From positions 1 to 45,235 of the forward strand of contig CAIJLX010000033.1 of the NCBI GenBank assembly GCA_903821695.1: a DNA stretch of 45,235 nucleotides. The letters run 5' to 3'. Shown here piece after piece: positions 33,618 through 43,853 of the stretch. Made by a program: the position numbers and the translations under genes. The stretch is from an uncultured Alphaproteobacteria bacterium (GTDB lineage: Bacteria; Pseudomonadota; Alphaproteobacteria; Rickettsiales; CAIJLX01). Every line of letters starts with the position of its first letter. The stretch's first letter is position 1. Below the pieces are notes generated by a model that was not told the origin of the DNA, made no database searches, and was given only the letters and a program-made list of their open reading frames with translations.

Positions 33618-35432
33618 ATGTCGTTTTTCTCATGTTTTAGCAAAAAAAAAGAGTCGGCAGGGTTTCTGCAAACCCTGCCGGTTGCGGTGTGGCAGCGTGA
33701 TGCCGCCGGAAAAATAATTTATTCCAATGAAGCTTACCGCATGATGGCGGGTAGCAATGAAGCTGAATTAACGCCAACGCTTTATACTGGCAAAGCACGT
33801 AGCGAAACGGTGCATCTGGTGATTAATGGCGAGCGGCGTTTGATTGAGTGCCATGAAACCGGCAGTGGTGGTGCAGCATTTGATGTCACTGCGCGTGAGG
33901 AGCTAGAAAATCAGCGCAAAGATTTAAACCAAGCGCTGACCGAAGTGATGGAAAATGCGACGAGCGCGATGGCGTTTTTCGACGGCACCCGCAAGATTGC
34001 ACGTTATAATCAGGCTTATTTGCGGTTATGGGGTTTGGAGGAAGCGTTTCTTGCACAACATCCGCGTTACGAGGAAATTCTGGAGCAATTGCGTGAGCGG
34101 CGCAAATTGCCGGAGCAAGAAAATTTCTCACAATTCCGCAAAACACAGGTGGCCTATTTTACGAATTTAACAGAACCATTGCAGGAATTTTTCTATCTGC
34201 CGGATGGTACATCATTGCGCGTAGTGGTGATTCCTTATGCGACAAACGGGCTGATTTTTATTTACGACAACATGACCGATCGTCTCGCGCTAGAGCAAAG
34301 TTTTAACCAGACGGTCGCGGTAAAAAAAGCGGCGTTTGACCATTTGTATGAAGGCATTGCGGTGTTTGGTGAGGATGCGCGCTTAGGCCTTTCCAATCCA
34401 CGCTATGCCGATATCTGGCAGCTTGATTGGGAATTGATGGAGCAAAGACCAAAATTTTCCGAAGTGCTGGAAGCGACGGAATATCTTTTTGATACACGCG
34501 TTGATTGGCCTGTGCGAATGAAGGGGATGTTGTCGGCGTTATATGAGCGCCGCCGTGAAACGCGTACGCTCGAATTGATCGATGGAAGGGTGATTCAGTG
34601 GGCGACAATTCCGCTGCCCGATGGCGCAACGTTGATGACCTATCTCGATATTTCGGATTCGGTGCGGGTGGAGCGTTCGTTGCGCGAGCGCAATCAGGCG
34701 TTGGAAGAAGCAGGCAGTATCAAAACGAAATTCCTTGCCAATGTGTCATACGATTTGCGTTCCCCGCTGACCTCGATCAAAGGCTTTGCGGAGTTTTTGC
34801 TGGAGGGTGGCGTGGGCGCGCTGAATGAGAAACAGTCGGAATATCTGCGCGATATTCATCGTTCTGCACTCGATCTTTCGGCGATGATTGATGATGTGCT
34901 TGATGTGGCTTCGCTGGAGGCGGGTTATGCAACGCTCGATGTGTCCGAGTTTGATATTTATATGATGCTATCTTCGATGTTCCCGTTCATTCAGGAAAAA
35001 ATGCAGCGGCTTAATATTAAACTCGATTTCCAATGCCCACCTACAATTGGGCGGATGATTGGGGATGAGCGGCGGCTGCGCCATGCGATATTGCAAGTGC
35101 TTGATCAATTCATCACTTTCTGCCCGAAAGGGAGCAATATTCTATTCAAAGTGTGGGAAGAGGATTACACAATTCGTCTGCTCATCCAGGATGATAACGC
35201 GAAACAAAATTTGATTCATACGCCTGGAGAAGATCATCACACGATGGTCGCAACCGATACGCTGGATGCGATTGGCTCGCCGGTGATCCGCAGTTTGCTC
35301 GCGATGCATGGCGGTGCGGTTGAAACGCGCTATGTGGATGGCCAGCATTATTCGGTGTCGCTTTCTGTTGCACGCCGCCATGATGGGTTGGCGAATGTTC
35401 CAAAAAATGTCCAGATTTCAAGCTCACTATAA
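33618..35432 (+). CDS. divL: DivL-like PAS sensor kinase with Tyr in place of the H-box His
   Basis: This 604-aa protein has PAS-type domains (about 15-90, 105-225 and 235-345) and a DHp helix pair from about 362. The H-box reads KFLANVSYDLRSPLTSIKGF, with Tyr378 where histidine kinases have the phospho-accepting His. Caulobacter DivL has the same substitution (ANVSYELRTPL). The gene also lies in the ahcY-tsaE neighbourhood where, as I recall, alphaproteobacterial divL genes occur. The C-terminal ATPase-like domain is degenerate: RLRHAILQVLDQF lacks the N-box Asn, and no clear DxGxG box is seen. It is thus probably a signalling pseudokinase acting on the CckA-CtrA pathway. No membrane helix is evident. 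Confidence 0.82.
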   Translation: MSFFSCFSKKKESAGFLQTLPVAVWQRDAAGKIIYSNEAYRMMAGSNEAELTPTLYTGKARSETVHLVINGERRLIECHETGSGGAAFDVTAREELENQRKDLNQALTEVMENATSAMAFFDGTRKIARYNQAYLRLWGLEEAFLAQHPRYEEILEQLRERRKLPEQENFSQFRKTQVAYFTNLTEPLQEFFYLPDGTSLRVVVIPYATNGLIFIYDNMTDRLALEQSFNQTVAVKKAAFDHLYEGIAVFGEDARLGLSNPRYADIWQLDWELMEQRPKFSEVLEATEYLFDTRVDWPVRMKGMLSALYERRRETRTLELIDGRVIQWATIPLPDGATLMTYLDISDSVRVERSLRERNQALEEAGSIKTKFLANVSYDLRSPLTSIKGFAEFLLEGGVGALNEKQSEYLRDIHRSALDLSAMIDDVLDVASLEAGYATLDVSEFDIYMMLSSMFPFIQEKMQRLNIKLDFQCPPTIGRMIGDERRLRHAILQVLDQFITFCPKGSNILFKVWEEDYTIRLLIQDDNAKQNLIHTPGEDHHTMVATDTLDAIGSPVIRSLLAMHGGAVETRYVDGQHYSVSLSVARRHDGLANVPKNVQISSSL

Positions 35433-35862
35433 TTTACCAGATATTGCTTCCGTTGCAGTGCTCGCACAGAAAATTGCGCCGCATTTAAAACGTGGTGATG
35501 TGTTGCAGTTGGAAGGTGATTTGGGTGTTGGCAAAACCACATTCACGCGCGCGTTAATTGCGGCGCTTGCAGGCAAGGAAATAGAAGTGCCGAGCCCAAC
35601 TTTTACATTAGTGCAGCAATATGAATTTCCTGCATTCACGCTCTATCACTTCGATTTATATCGTTTGAAAAATAGCGGCGAACTATTGGAAATTGGCCTT
35701 GAGCAAGCGCTCAGCGAAGGTGTTACTGTGCTGGAGTGGCCGCAGCTGGCGACTGATTTTTTACCGGCAGACTCTTTGGTGCTGAAACTTTCTTTTTCTT
35801 CGGGGGAAGGGCGGCAGGCAGAGCTTCACGCGCCGGCTGCTTGGGCGCCACTTCTTTCTTAA
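35407..35862 (+). CDS. tsaE: tRNA threonylcarbamoyladenosine biosynthesis ATPase TsaE
   Basis: I start at the ATG at 35407 (151 aa, MSRFQAHYNLPDI), overlapping divL by 26 bp; 35395 is also possible. TsaE is the P-loop ATPase of the TsaBDE complex that makes t6A37 in ANN-decoding tRNAs. Seen here are the Walker A GDLGVGKTTFTRALI, SPTFTLVQQYE, YHFDLYRL and the late GVTVLEWPQLA. The last 140 bp lie antisense to the 3' end of mltG. Both proteins are convincing, so the overlap looks real. Confidence 0.9.
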   Translation: MSRFQAHYNLPDIASVAVLAQKIAPHLKRGDVLQLEGDLGVGKTTFTRALIAALAGKEIEVPSPTFTLVQQYEFPAFTLYHFDLYRLKNSGELLEIGLEQALSEGVTVLEWPQLATDFLPADSLVLKLSFSSGEGRQAELHAPAAWAPLLS

Positions 35863-36817
35863 TCTGTTTGCGATATTCGGTGACGTTTTGGTCATGCTGC
35901 GCATAGCTTTCAGAGAAAGAATGGCCACCTTTGCCATCGGCTACAAAAAATAAATCTTTCGTATCCAGTGGGTTTAACACAGCGTGGATCGAATCTTTGC
36001 CAGGATTCGTAATCGGTGTCGGCGGCAAACCGGGAATTGTATAGGTGTTATAAGGTGTCGGTGTATTGAGATCGGCGCGGGTGATGCTGCGGCCTAAATC
36101 ATTTTGGCCTTTGGTGATGCCATAAATGACCGTCGGATCTGCTTGCAGTTTCATGCCTTTATGCAAACGATTGATGAATACAGCGGCGACTTTTCCACGC
36201 TCGCCGGATAAACCAGTTTCTTTTTCGACGATAGACGCAAGGGTGAGTGCTTCCTGTTGGGTGGTGAAGGGAAGGTTTGAGGCACGCTTTGGCCACACTT
36301 CTGACATAAACTTCTCGTGTGATTTTTGCATGCGTTCAATGAGCCATGCGCGGGAATCGCCATAGGAATAATAATAGGTTTCAGGCAATAACGTGCCTTC
36401 AGCCACGTTGCTTGGTACGTTACCTTTGAGGGCAGGGTTCTCCTGCAACAATTTATAAACCTGCGCGACGGTGATGCCTTCTGGCACAGTGAATTTGCGA
36501 ACAACGGTAATCCCTGAACCTAAGGTACTCATTACTTGGCGATAGCTGGCACCCGCGGCGAATTCATATTCGCCGGCTTTTAGCGGGCGGTGGAATTCGA
36601 GTAATACATAAAAGAAGGGGAAGAAATAACGGCTTTCGACTACGCCCTCTTTTTCCATCAATTTGCCGATTTCGATGATGCCGGTGCCTTCGGGCAATAC
36701 GACGTCACGTTTGGCAGCGAGGGGGCTGGGTTTATCGGCGAGTTGGCTTAAAGTGACACCAAGCACAATCATCAAGCTTCCGATCAGGAGTAACCCGATG
36801 AGAAGCTTTTTCCTCAT
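35723..36817 (-). CDS. mltG: endolytic peptidoglycan transglycosylase MltG
   Basis: A 364-aa YceG-like inner-membrane enzyme that cuts nascent glycan strands and so sets their length. There is one N-terminal helix (about 5-24), then a LysM-like part (about 35-105) and the catalytic domain. Glu198 in ASIVEKETG matches the known catalytic Glu. NRLHKGMKLQADPTVIYG, YNTYTIPGLPPTPITNPG and FSESYAQHDQNVTEYRKQ complete the family pattern. Residues from about 319 on form a Pro/Ala/Lys-rich tail beyond the usual end of MltG. Exactly this tail is encoded opposite tsaE. The start overlaps the fabF stop by 4 bp. Confidence 0.94.
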   Translation of the reverse strand: MRKKLLIGLLLIGSLMIVLGVTLSQLADKPSPLAAKRDVVLPEGTGIIEIGKLMEKEGVVESRYFFPFFYVLLEFHRPLKAGEYEFAAGASYRQVMSTLGSGITVVRKFTVPEGITVAQVYKLLQENPALKGNVPSNVAEGTLLPETYYYSYGDSRAWLIERMQKSHEKFMSEVWPKRASNLPFTTQQEALTLASIVEKETGLSGERGKVAAVFINRLHKGMKLQADPTVIYGITKGQNDLGRSITRADLNTPTPYNTYTIPGLPPTPITNPGKDSIHAVLNPLDTKDLFFVADGKGGHSFSESYAQHDQNVTEYRKQIKKEVAPKQPAREALPAALPPKKKKVSAPKSLPVKNQSPAAATPAQ

Positions 36818-38073
36818 ACGACTTTCTTGAAAATGAGCGAGGCGTTGGTGCCGCCGAATCCAAACGAGTTGGAAAGCACAGCGCGTATTGGGCGCTCTTT
36901 CGCTTTATGAGGAACCAGATCAATATCGCAGCCTTCGGATGGATTATCTAGGTTCAGCGTTGGTGGGCAAATGCCATTATTCATCGCGAGGATCGAGAAA
37001 ATTGCCTCAACACTACCCGCCGCACCCAACAAATGCGCGATCGCTGATTTGGTGGAGGACATGGATACTTTATAAGCATGATCTTTAAACAAACGCTTCA
37101 CCGCACCAAGTTCAATGCCATCGCCCATAGGGGTCGAGGTGCCGTGTGCGTTGATGTAATCGATATCTTCTGGATTCATTTTTGCATTGCGTAGGGCATT
37201 GGTCATCGCATCAAATCCACCGCGGCCTTCTTCATGTGGCGAGGTGATGTGATATGCATCGCCAGACATGCCATAGCCGGCCCATTCGGCATAAATTTTT
37301 GCACCGCGTTTTTTCGCGTGTTCATATTCTTCAAGCACCACTACGCCAGCGCCTTCGCCCATCACGAAACCATCGCGGTCTTTGTCCCATGGGCGGCTCG
37401 CTTTGGTTGGGGTGTCATTAAAGTTGGTGGAAAGCGCGCGTGCAGCAGCAAAACCAGCCATACCAATGCGGCACGTTGCAGCTTCAGAACCACCAGCAAC
37501 CATCACATCCGCATCGCCACGAGCGATGATTTGTGCCGCATCTCCGATTGCATGTGCACCGGTCGAGCAGGCGGTTACTACCGCATGGTTCGGGCCGCGG
37601 AAGCCATACATGATAGAGACATGGCCGGAAGTGAGGTTAATGAGCGCCGAAGGAATGAAGAACGGGCTTAAACGGCGCGGGCCTTTTTCTTTCAGCGTTA
37701 ACACGGCTTCTTCGATGGCTTGTAAGCCGCCGATGCCAGAGCCGATCAACACCCCGGTGCGTTTGAGGCTTTCTTCGTCTTTGGGTTCCCAGCCGGAATC
37801 GCGCACGGCTTGCACCGCGGCAGCAATTCCGAACAGAATGAACGTATCGACTTTTTTCTGATCTTTTGGTGAAAACCAATCATCTGCGTTGAACTGGCCA
37901 GGGCCGGTACCAATTTCCACTTCGCCCGCAATTTTTGCGTTGAGGTCAGAAGCATCAAACTTGGTTACCGGGCCAATGCCAGATTCGCCCGCAATTAATT
38001 TTTTCCACGTGGCATCAACCCCGCAGGCAAGCGGAGTGACAAGGCCCATTCCCGTGATTACAACGCGGCGCAT
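36814..38073 (-). CDS. fabF: beta-ketoacyl-ACP synthase II
   Basis: A 419-aa condensing enzyme of fatty-acid elongation. It has the active-site Cys169 in VVTACSTGAHAIGDA and the two catalytic His segments YINAHGTSTPMGD and KSAIAHLLGAAGSVEA. RRVVITGMGLVTPLACGVD at the N-terminus and LSNSFGFGGTNASLIF at the C-terminus are typical. It follows acpP after 22 bp and is coupled to mltG by a 4-bp overlap, the common alphaproteobacterial order acpP-fabF-mltG. Confidence 0.97.
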   Translation of the reverse strand: MRRVVITGMGLVTPLACGVDATWKKLIAGESGIGPVTKFDASDLNAKIAGEVEIGTGPGQFNADDWFSPKDQKKVDTFILFGIAAAVQAVRDSGWEPKDEESLKRTGVLIGSGIGGLQAIEEAVLTLKEKGPRRLSPFFIPSALINLTSGHVSIMYGFRGPNHAVVTACSTGAHAIGDAAQIIARGDADVMVAGGSEAATCRIGMAGFAAARALSTNFNDTPTKASRPWDKDRDGFVMGEGAGVVVLEEYEHAKKRGAKIYAEWAGYGMSGDAYHITSPHEEGRGGFDAMTNALRNAKMNPEDIDYINAHGTSTPMGDGIELGAVKRLFKDHAYKVSMSSTKSAIAHLLGAAGSVEAIFSILAMNNGICPPTLNLDNPSEGCDIDLVPHKAKERPIRAVLSNSFGFGGTNASLIFKKVV

Positions 38074-38095
38074 GTTATGGTTAGTTATATAAAGA

Positions 38096-38329
38096 CTAGC
38101 TGTTTGCTTCGATGTATTTCACAGCGTCTGCAACAGTGACAATTTTCTCTGCTACATCGTCTGGAATTTCGCAGCCGAATTCTTCTTCAAACGTCATGAC
38201 CAATTCAACTTGATCAAGGCTATCTGCGCCCAGATCGTCGGTGAAGCTGGAATTAGAAGCGATTTTTGACTCCTCAACATCGAGGTGTTTCGCTACAATT
38301 TTCTTCACTCTTGCTTCAATATCACTCAT
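38096..38329 (-). CDS. acpP: acyl carrier protein
   Basis: A 77-aa acidic four-helix protein carrying growing acyl chains on phosphopantetheine. Ser37 in [12 protein letters not shown] is the attachment site. The flanking [11 protein letters not shown] is the usual recognition helix. AAAGGAG lies 8 nt before the ATG, a strong site fitting high expression. A terminator-like hairpin between fabG and acpP suggests acpP also has its own promoter in the 143-bp gap. Confidence 0.98.
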   Translation of the reverse strand: MSDIEARVKKIVAKHLDVEESKIASNSSFTDDLGADSLDQVELVMTFEEEFGCEIPDDVAEKIVTVADAVKYIEANS

Positions 38330-38418
38330 CGTTTGACTCCTTTAGTAATTAATAAATTGATGACTTATTCGCCGTCAAAATCTTGGGCAGTCTACTAACC
38401 AAGATTGGTGAGGCAAGC

Positions 38419-38457
38419 AAAAAAAACAAGCGATTGAAAAATAACATTTATCACTTG
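38419..38457 (-). terminator. intrinsic terminator/attenuator after fabG
   Basis: Read on the minus strand, CAAGTGAT and ATCGCTTG form an 8-bp stem (one G-T pair) around a 15-nt loop, followed directly by eight Ts. It lies 16-54 bp after the fabG stop and before acpP, so it would end or weaken read-through from the ATP synthase-fabG transcript. Confidence 0.6.
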
Positions 38458-38472
38458 CATTTTTCTTCGAAA

Positions 38473-39198
38473 TCACACCATCAGCATACCGCCGTTGATG
38501 TGAAGTGTTTGACCGGTAATGTAACCCGCTTCGTTACTGCTCAAGAAAACGCAGGCAGAAGCAATGTCGGAAGGCACTCCAAACGCACCCGCTGGAATTG
38601 CGCCGAGCATTTTATTTTTCTGATCTTCATTTAATTTATCCGTCATCGGCGTAGTGATAAAACCAGGCGCGATGCAATTTGCGGTAATGCCACGGCTAGC
38701 AACTTCCGCCGCAACCGATTTGGTCATGCCAATCAAGCCCGCTTTCGAAGCTGCATAATTTGCCTGGCCCGCATTGCCCATTACGCCAACGATAGAAGTA
38801 ATATTAATAATGCGACCAAAACGTTGCTTCATCATGCCGCGAATCGAGGCGCGGGTTAAAAGGAAGTTGGCGGAGAGATTTACTTTGAGAACATCTTCCC
38901 ACTCTTCATCTTTCATGCGCATAAAAATATTATCGCGTGTGATGCCAGCGTTATTAATCAGAATATCCAAACCACCCATCGCTTCTTCTGCTTTTTTCGG
39001 AAGCTCCTGCACAGCGGCAGAATCCGAAAGATTGCAGGCGATGGTTTTATAATTTGCGGCGAGCGCGGAAAGTTTATCTGGGTTTGTCCCAGAAACAGTT
39101 ACCGTAGCGCCCGCTGCTTTAAGGGATGCAGCGATTGCTTCACCAATGCCACCGGTTGCACCTGTTACGAGTGCGCGTTTGCCAGCGAGATTAAACAT
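38473..39198 (-). CDS. fabG: 3-oxoacyl-ACP reductase
   Basis: A 241-aa short-chain dehydrogenase reducing beta-ketoacyl-ACP with NADPH. It has VTGATGGIGEAIA (cofactor loop), NNAGITRDN, and the triad Ser135 (INITSIVG), Tyr148 and Lys152 (NYAASKAG). GFITTPMTD and GYITGQTLHINGGM complete the FabG pattern. Its ATG lies inside the last codons of atpC (8-bp overlap), so it is coupled to the ATP synthase operon. The usual upstream partner fabD is absent here. Confidence 0.95.
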   Translation of the reverse strand: MFNLAGKRALVTGATGGIGEAIAASLKAAGATVTVSGTNPDKLSALAANYKTIACNLSDSAAVQELPKKAEEAMGGLDILINNAGITRDNIFMRMKDEEWEDVLKVNLSANFLLTRASIRGMMKQRFGRIINITSIVGVMGNAGQANYAASKAGLIGMTKSVAAEVASRGITANCIAPGFITTPMTDKLNEDQKNKMLGAIPAGAFGVPSDIASACVFLSSNEAGYITGQTLHINGGMLMV

Positions 39199-39457
39199 TG
39201 TTGATTTTCTCAGCCAAAACGGTGCAGCGGTTGTTTGCTACTTCGAGGAAGCCGCCGGAGATAGAAATTGTGTTAAAATTCTTATCATCAGATTCGTACA
39301 CTTTCAGCTCACCTGCTTGCAAAGCTGCAATCAATGGCGCGTGGTTTTCCAGCACGCCGAATTCGCCTTCGACGCCGGGGGCCACCACCATGATCACCTC
39401 TTTCGAGAAGACGAGTGATTCAGGGCTGACGATGTCTAGGTTGAATTTATGTATCAT
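39191..39457 (-). CDS. atpC: ATP synthase F1 epsilon subunit, short form
   Basis: An 88-aa protein with the N-terminal beta-sandwich of epsilon: FNLDIVSPESLVFSKEV, VVAPGVEGEFGVLENHAPL, and ISGGFLEVANNRCTVLAE. Typical bacterial epsilons have 130-140 residues, the extra part being two C-terminal helices that inhibit ATP hydrolysis. Those helices are missing here because TAA falls within the fabG start region. The ATG is preceded by a repeat-derived hairpin and no clear Shine-Dalgarno. The rotor-binding domain alone is sufficient for coupling in known systems. Confidence 0.92.
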   Translation of the reverse strand: MIHKFNLDIVSPESLVFSKEVIMVVAPGVEGEFGVLENHAPLIAALQAGELKVYESDDKNFNTISISGGFLEVANNRCTVLAEKINNV

Positions 39458-39459
39458 GT

Positions 39460-39522
39460 CGATGAGCGCTGATACGATGAGCGATGATTCGATAAGCGAT
39501 TCGTATTATCGCTCATCGTATT
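39460..39522. repeat. 15-nt tandem repeats plus inverted copy between atpD and atpC
   Basis: Three consecutive 15-nt units (39460-39474, 39475-39489, 39490-39504) each begin CGAT(G/A)AGCG and diverge slightly. An inverted copy follows. ATACGATGAGCGAT (39472-39485) and ATCGCTCATCGTAT (39508-39521) pair perfectly over 14 bp around a 22-nt loop. In the transcript this hairpin sits between the atpD stop and the atpC start. It could set epsilon levels by blocking or spacing translation, or be a local replication-slippage product. Confidence 0.7.
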
Positions 39523-39536
39523 ATCTTTCATCGGCC

Positions 39537-40970
<1,434 letters not shown>

Positions 40971-41015
40971 CTACTTTCCTTAAACGGCTTCTGCGCCAAT
41001 AATTGTATTTTATGT

Positions 41016-41417
41016 TTAACCTTTTTGATCAATATTTTTCAACAGTTCCAAGCGTTGCTTTGTAATAAAATCCTGGCAACTGTTAGATACTCCAGCATAC
41101 ATTGATCCACCCTTAAAAAGATCGGCTTCGTATTTACACTGATCTTCTAAATATTTTTGCCAACTTCTTTGAGATTTTTTAAAATTATCCAGATTATTAG
41201 TATCGCATGGTTTGGATGTTTTATTAGTGCAAGAAAGTACTTCCATTTTCTTTTTTACATAATCTTGCAATTTCGCCTTTTGCTGTTCTGCTTCAGCTCC
41301 TAAACAAAAATTGATGGCAGCCTGTGAGGTGTCGTTTTTACAGTCAAACTCTAGGGAATATGCTGATGGTGATATCAAAATAATAGCGATAGCTGTTGAT
41401 ACAGTCCATTTCATCAT
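41016..41417 (-). CDS. secreted LprI/DUF1311-family protein inside the atp operon
   Basis: A 133-aa protein with a signal peptide ([21 protein letters not shown], probable cut before LEF) and a mature part with six Cys. The pattern [17 protein letters not shown], then a helix, [16 protein letters not shown] and GGSMYAG, ending with a Cys and TKQRLELL, fits the DUF1311/LprI (lysozyme inhibitor-like) family, which is periplasmic or surface-exposed. Its ATG overlaps the atpG stop (ATGATG over TGA, 4 bp), so it is translated with the ATP synthase genes. atpD follows after 54 bp. Nothing in the known ATP synthase requires such a protein. The function here is unknown. Confidence 0.82.
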   Translation of the reverse strand: MMKWTVSTAIAIILISPSAYSLEFDCKNDTSQAAINFCLGAEAEQQKAKLQDYVKKKMEVLSCTNKTSKPCDTNNLDNFKKSQRSWQKYLEDQCKYEADLFKGGSMYAGVSNSCQDFITKQRLELLKNIDQKG

Positions 41418-42304
41418 ACAGCCTCCGCACCGGAGATAATTTCAATCAATTCTTTTGTAATCGTCGCCTGACGTGAGCGGTTATAGACCAGCGTCAGTTT
41501 CTTAATCATCTCACCTGCGTTACGTGTCGCGTTATCCATCGCCGCCATACGCGCACCTTGTTCAGAGGCCGCATTTTCGAGCAATGCATGGTAAATTTGT
41601 ACCGCGACGTTTTGTGGCAGAAGTTGCTCTAAGATTGCATCTTCTTCTGGCTCAAAATCATACACCGCTTCCGAAGGAGGGATGTTTGAGGCAGACAGAT
41701 CCAGCGGAATTAATTGCTGTATGGTGACCACCTGCGAAATCGCCGAACGGAACGCATTATAAATCACGGTCGCCGAATCAAATTCATGTAAATCAAACCG
41801 TGCCAGCAGATTTTTTGCGAGGGTTTCTGCATCGCTATATGCCAGCGGTTTACGACCAAGCCCATCCACGCGCTCAACGATATTTTTACCAACATGGTTT
41901 TTCAGCAGCTCATAGGCTTTTTTGCCGAAAGTAATCACCTTAACTTGTTTGCCTTGGGCCTGGCGAATCCGAATTTCCTGGCGCGCTGCCTTTACAATCG
42001 AGCCATTAAAACCGCCGCACAAACCACGATCCGACGAAAGCACTAACAGCAGATGCACACCATCTTTCTGAATGCCATTTTCATAACGGCCAGAGAGAAG
42101 GGCAGGCGCAGTTTCTAGCGTTTTGATGCTGTTTGCCAGCGCACCCAACATCCGCTCCATACGCTCCGCATAAGGACGCGCCGCTTCCGCCGCCTCCTGC
42201 GCACGGCGCAGTTTTGCAGCAGCAACCATCTTCATCGCTTTCGTAATCTTCTGCGTCGATTTAACGCTTTTGATCCGGTTTCTTAATGTTTTTAAATCAG
42301 CCAC
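41414..42304 (-). CDS. atpG: ATP synthase F1 gamma subunit
   Basis: A 296-aa central stalk subunit starting with GTG. The N-terminal helix ([20 protein letters not shown], then [10 protein letters not shown]), the DRGLCGGFN region, and the C-terminal helix ([31 protein letters not shown]) are the conserved parts that rotate inside alpha3beta3. It starts 10 bp after the atpA stop with AAGG upstream. Its stop overlaps the LprI-like start by 4 bp. Confidence 0.96.
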   Translation of the reverse strand: MADLKTLRNRIKSVKSTQKITKAMKMVAAAKLRRAQEAAEAARPYAERMERMLGALANSIKTLETAPALLSGRYENGIQKDGVHLLLVLSSDRGLCGGFNGSIVKAARQEIRIRQAQGKQVKVITFGKKAYELLKNHVGKNIVERVDGLGRKPLAYSDAETLAKNLLARFDLHEFDSATVIYNAFRSAISQVVTIQQLIPLDLSASNIPPSEAVYDFEPEEDAILEQLLPQNVAVQIYHALLENAASEQGARMAAMDNATRNAGEMIKKLTLVYNRSRQATITKELIEIISGAEAV

Positions 42305-42314
42305 TCAAAACCTT

Positions 42315-43844
42315 TTAAGCAAATACTTTCACGAACTTATCCAGGAATGCGCGGAGTTCTTTTTCTGCGATTTCCGAGAGTTTCTGTTCTTTACGGATGT
42401 TTTCCAGCAAATCTGGTTTTTCCGCCCGCAAGTCGCGCAGCATTTGCTGCTCGAAACGGGTAACAGCGTTACGATCGATGGTGTCGAGGTAACCTTTTAC
42501 ACCGGCGAAAATGATGCAAACCTGCTCTTCAATCACTACTGGTGAGAATTGCGGTTGTTTCAGAAGTTCCGTCAAACGCTGACCACGTGCGATCAGTTTT
42601 TGAGTTGCAGGATCCAAGTCGGAACCGAACTGTGCAAACGCTTCCATTTCGCGGAACTGCGCGAGCTCAAGCTTGATCGAGCCAGCAACTTGCTTCATCG
42701 CTTTAATCTGCGCCGCAGAACCTACGCGGGATACAGACAAACCAACGTTTACTGCAGGGCGAATACCTTTATAGAACAATTCCGTTTCCAAGAAAATCTG
42801 ACCGTCGGTGATCGAAATTACGTTGGTTGGAATATAAGCCGATACGTCACCAGCCTGTGTTTCAATGATTGGAAGCGCGGTCAAAGAACCTGCACCTTTC
42901 TCATCCGAAAGTTTCGCCGCACGCTCAAGCAAACGTGAGTGGAGATAGAATACGTCACCAGGATACGCTTCGCGGCCAGGTGGGCGGCGGAGCAACAGAG
43001 ACATCTGGCGATAAGCCACCGCGTGCTTCGACAAATCATCATACACCGCGAGCGCATGCATTTTATTGTCGCGGAAATATTCGCCCATCGCGCAACCAGT
43101 ATAGGGCGCCAAGAACTGCATTGGTGCTGCTTCAGAAGCGGTTGCTGCAACAACGATTGTGTATTTCAGCGCACCCGATTCTTCGAGTTTTTTCACGATT
43201 TGTGCAACGGTCGAACGTTTCTGACCGATAGCAACATATACGCAGTACAGTTTTTTGCTTTCGTCATTACCATCATGCATTGGCTTCTGGTTCAAGATCG
43301 CATCGAGTGCAATCGTGGTTTTGCCGGTTTGACGGTCACCGATGATCAACTCGCGCTGGCCACGGCCAATCGGAATCAATGCATCGATCGATTTAATGCC
43401 GGTCTGCATTGGCTCATGTACTGATTTGCGATCAATAATGCCAGGTGCTTTCACTTCAACGCGCACGCGGGTTACATGTTTCAGCGGGCCTTTGCCATCG
43501 ATTGGATTGCCAAGACCATCAACAACACGTCCGAGCAAGCCACGGCCTACTGGAACGTCCATGATTCGGCCGGTACGTTTAACAGTATCGCCTTCTTTAA
43601 TATCGCGGTCTTGGCCGAAAATTACGAGACCGACGGTGTCTTGTTCCAAGTTCAGCGTCATGCCGGTGGTGCCGTTTGCGAATTCGACCAACTCACCCGC
43701 CTGTACGTTTTCAAGGCCATACACGGTTGCGATACCGTCGCCTACTTTAACGACCTGACCGACTTCTTCCATTTTCGCATCGAGATTAACCTCGGCGATT
43801 TGCTTTTTCAAAATATCGGTAATTTCCGCAGCACGAATTTCCAT
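42315..43844 (-). CDS. atpA: ATP synthase F1 alpha subunit
   Basis: A 509-aa non-catalytic nucleotide-binding subunit of F1. It has the P-loop [17 protein letters not shown], the conserved [49 protein letters not shown] and the arginine-finger region [25 protein letters not shown] precedes the ATG. It follows atpH by 9 bp. Length and motifs are normal. Confidence 0.98.
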   Translation of the reverse strand: MEIRAAEITDILKKQIAEVNLDAKMEEVGQVVKVGDGIATVYGLENVQAGELVEFANGTTGMTLNLEQDTVGLVIFGQDRDIKEGDTVKRTGRIMDVPVGRGLLGRVVDGLGNPIDGKGPLKHVTRVRVEVKAPGIIDRKSVHEPMQTGIKSIDALIPIGRGQRELIIGDRQTGKTTIALDAILNQKPMHDGNDESKKLYCVYVAIGQKRSTVAQIVKKLEESGALKYTIVVAATASEAAPMQFLAPYTGCAMGEYFRDNKMHALAVYDDLSKHAVAYRQMSLLLRRPPGREAYPGDVFYLHSRLLERAAKLSDEKGAGSLTALPIIETQAGDVSAYIPTNVISITDGQIFLETELFYKGIRPAVNVGLSVSRVGSAAQIKAMKQVAGSIKLELAQFREMEAFAQFGSDLDPATQKLIARGQRLTELLKQPQFSPVVIEEQVCIIFAGVKGYLDTIDRNAVTRFEQQMLRDLRAEKPDLLENIRKEQKLSEIAEKELRAFLDKFVKVFA

Positions 43845-43853
43845 CTTCTTCTC

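Noticed and set aside
38349-38378. TTGACG-N18-TATTAA promoter match upstream of acpP (minus strand)
   Set aside because: The implied transcript start would fall inside the Shine-Dalgarno sequence at 38337-38343, leaving no usable leader. The real acpP promoter is probably farther upstream.
39460-39522. CRISPR-like array between atpD and atpC
   Set aside because: The units are contiguous, 15 nt long and without spacers. This is a tandem repeat with an inverted copy, not a CRISPR.
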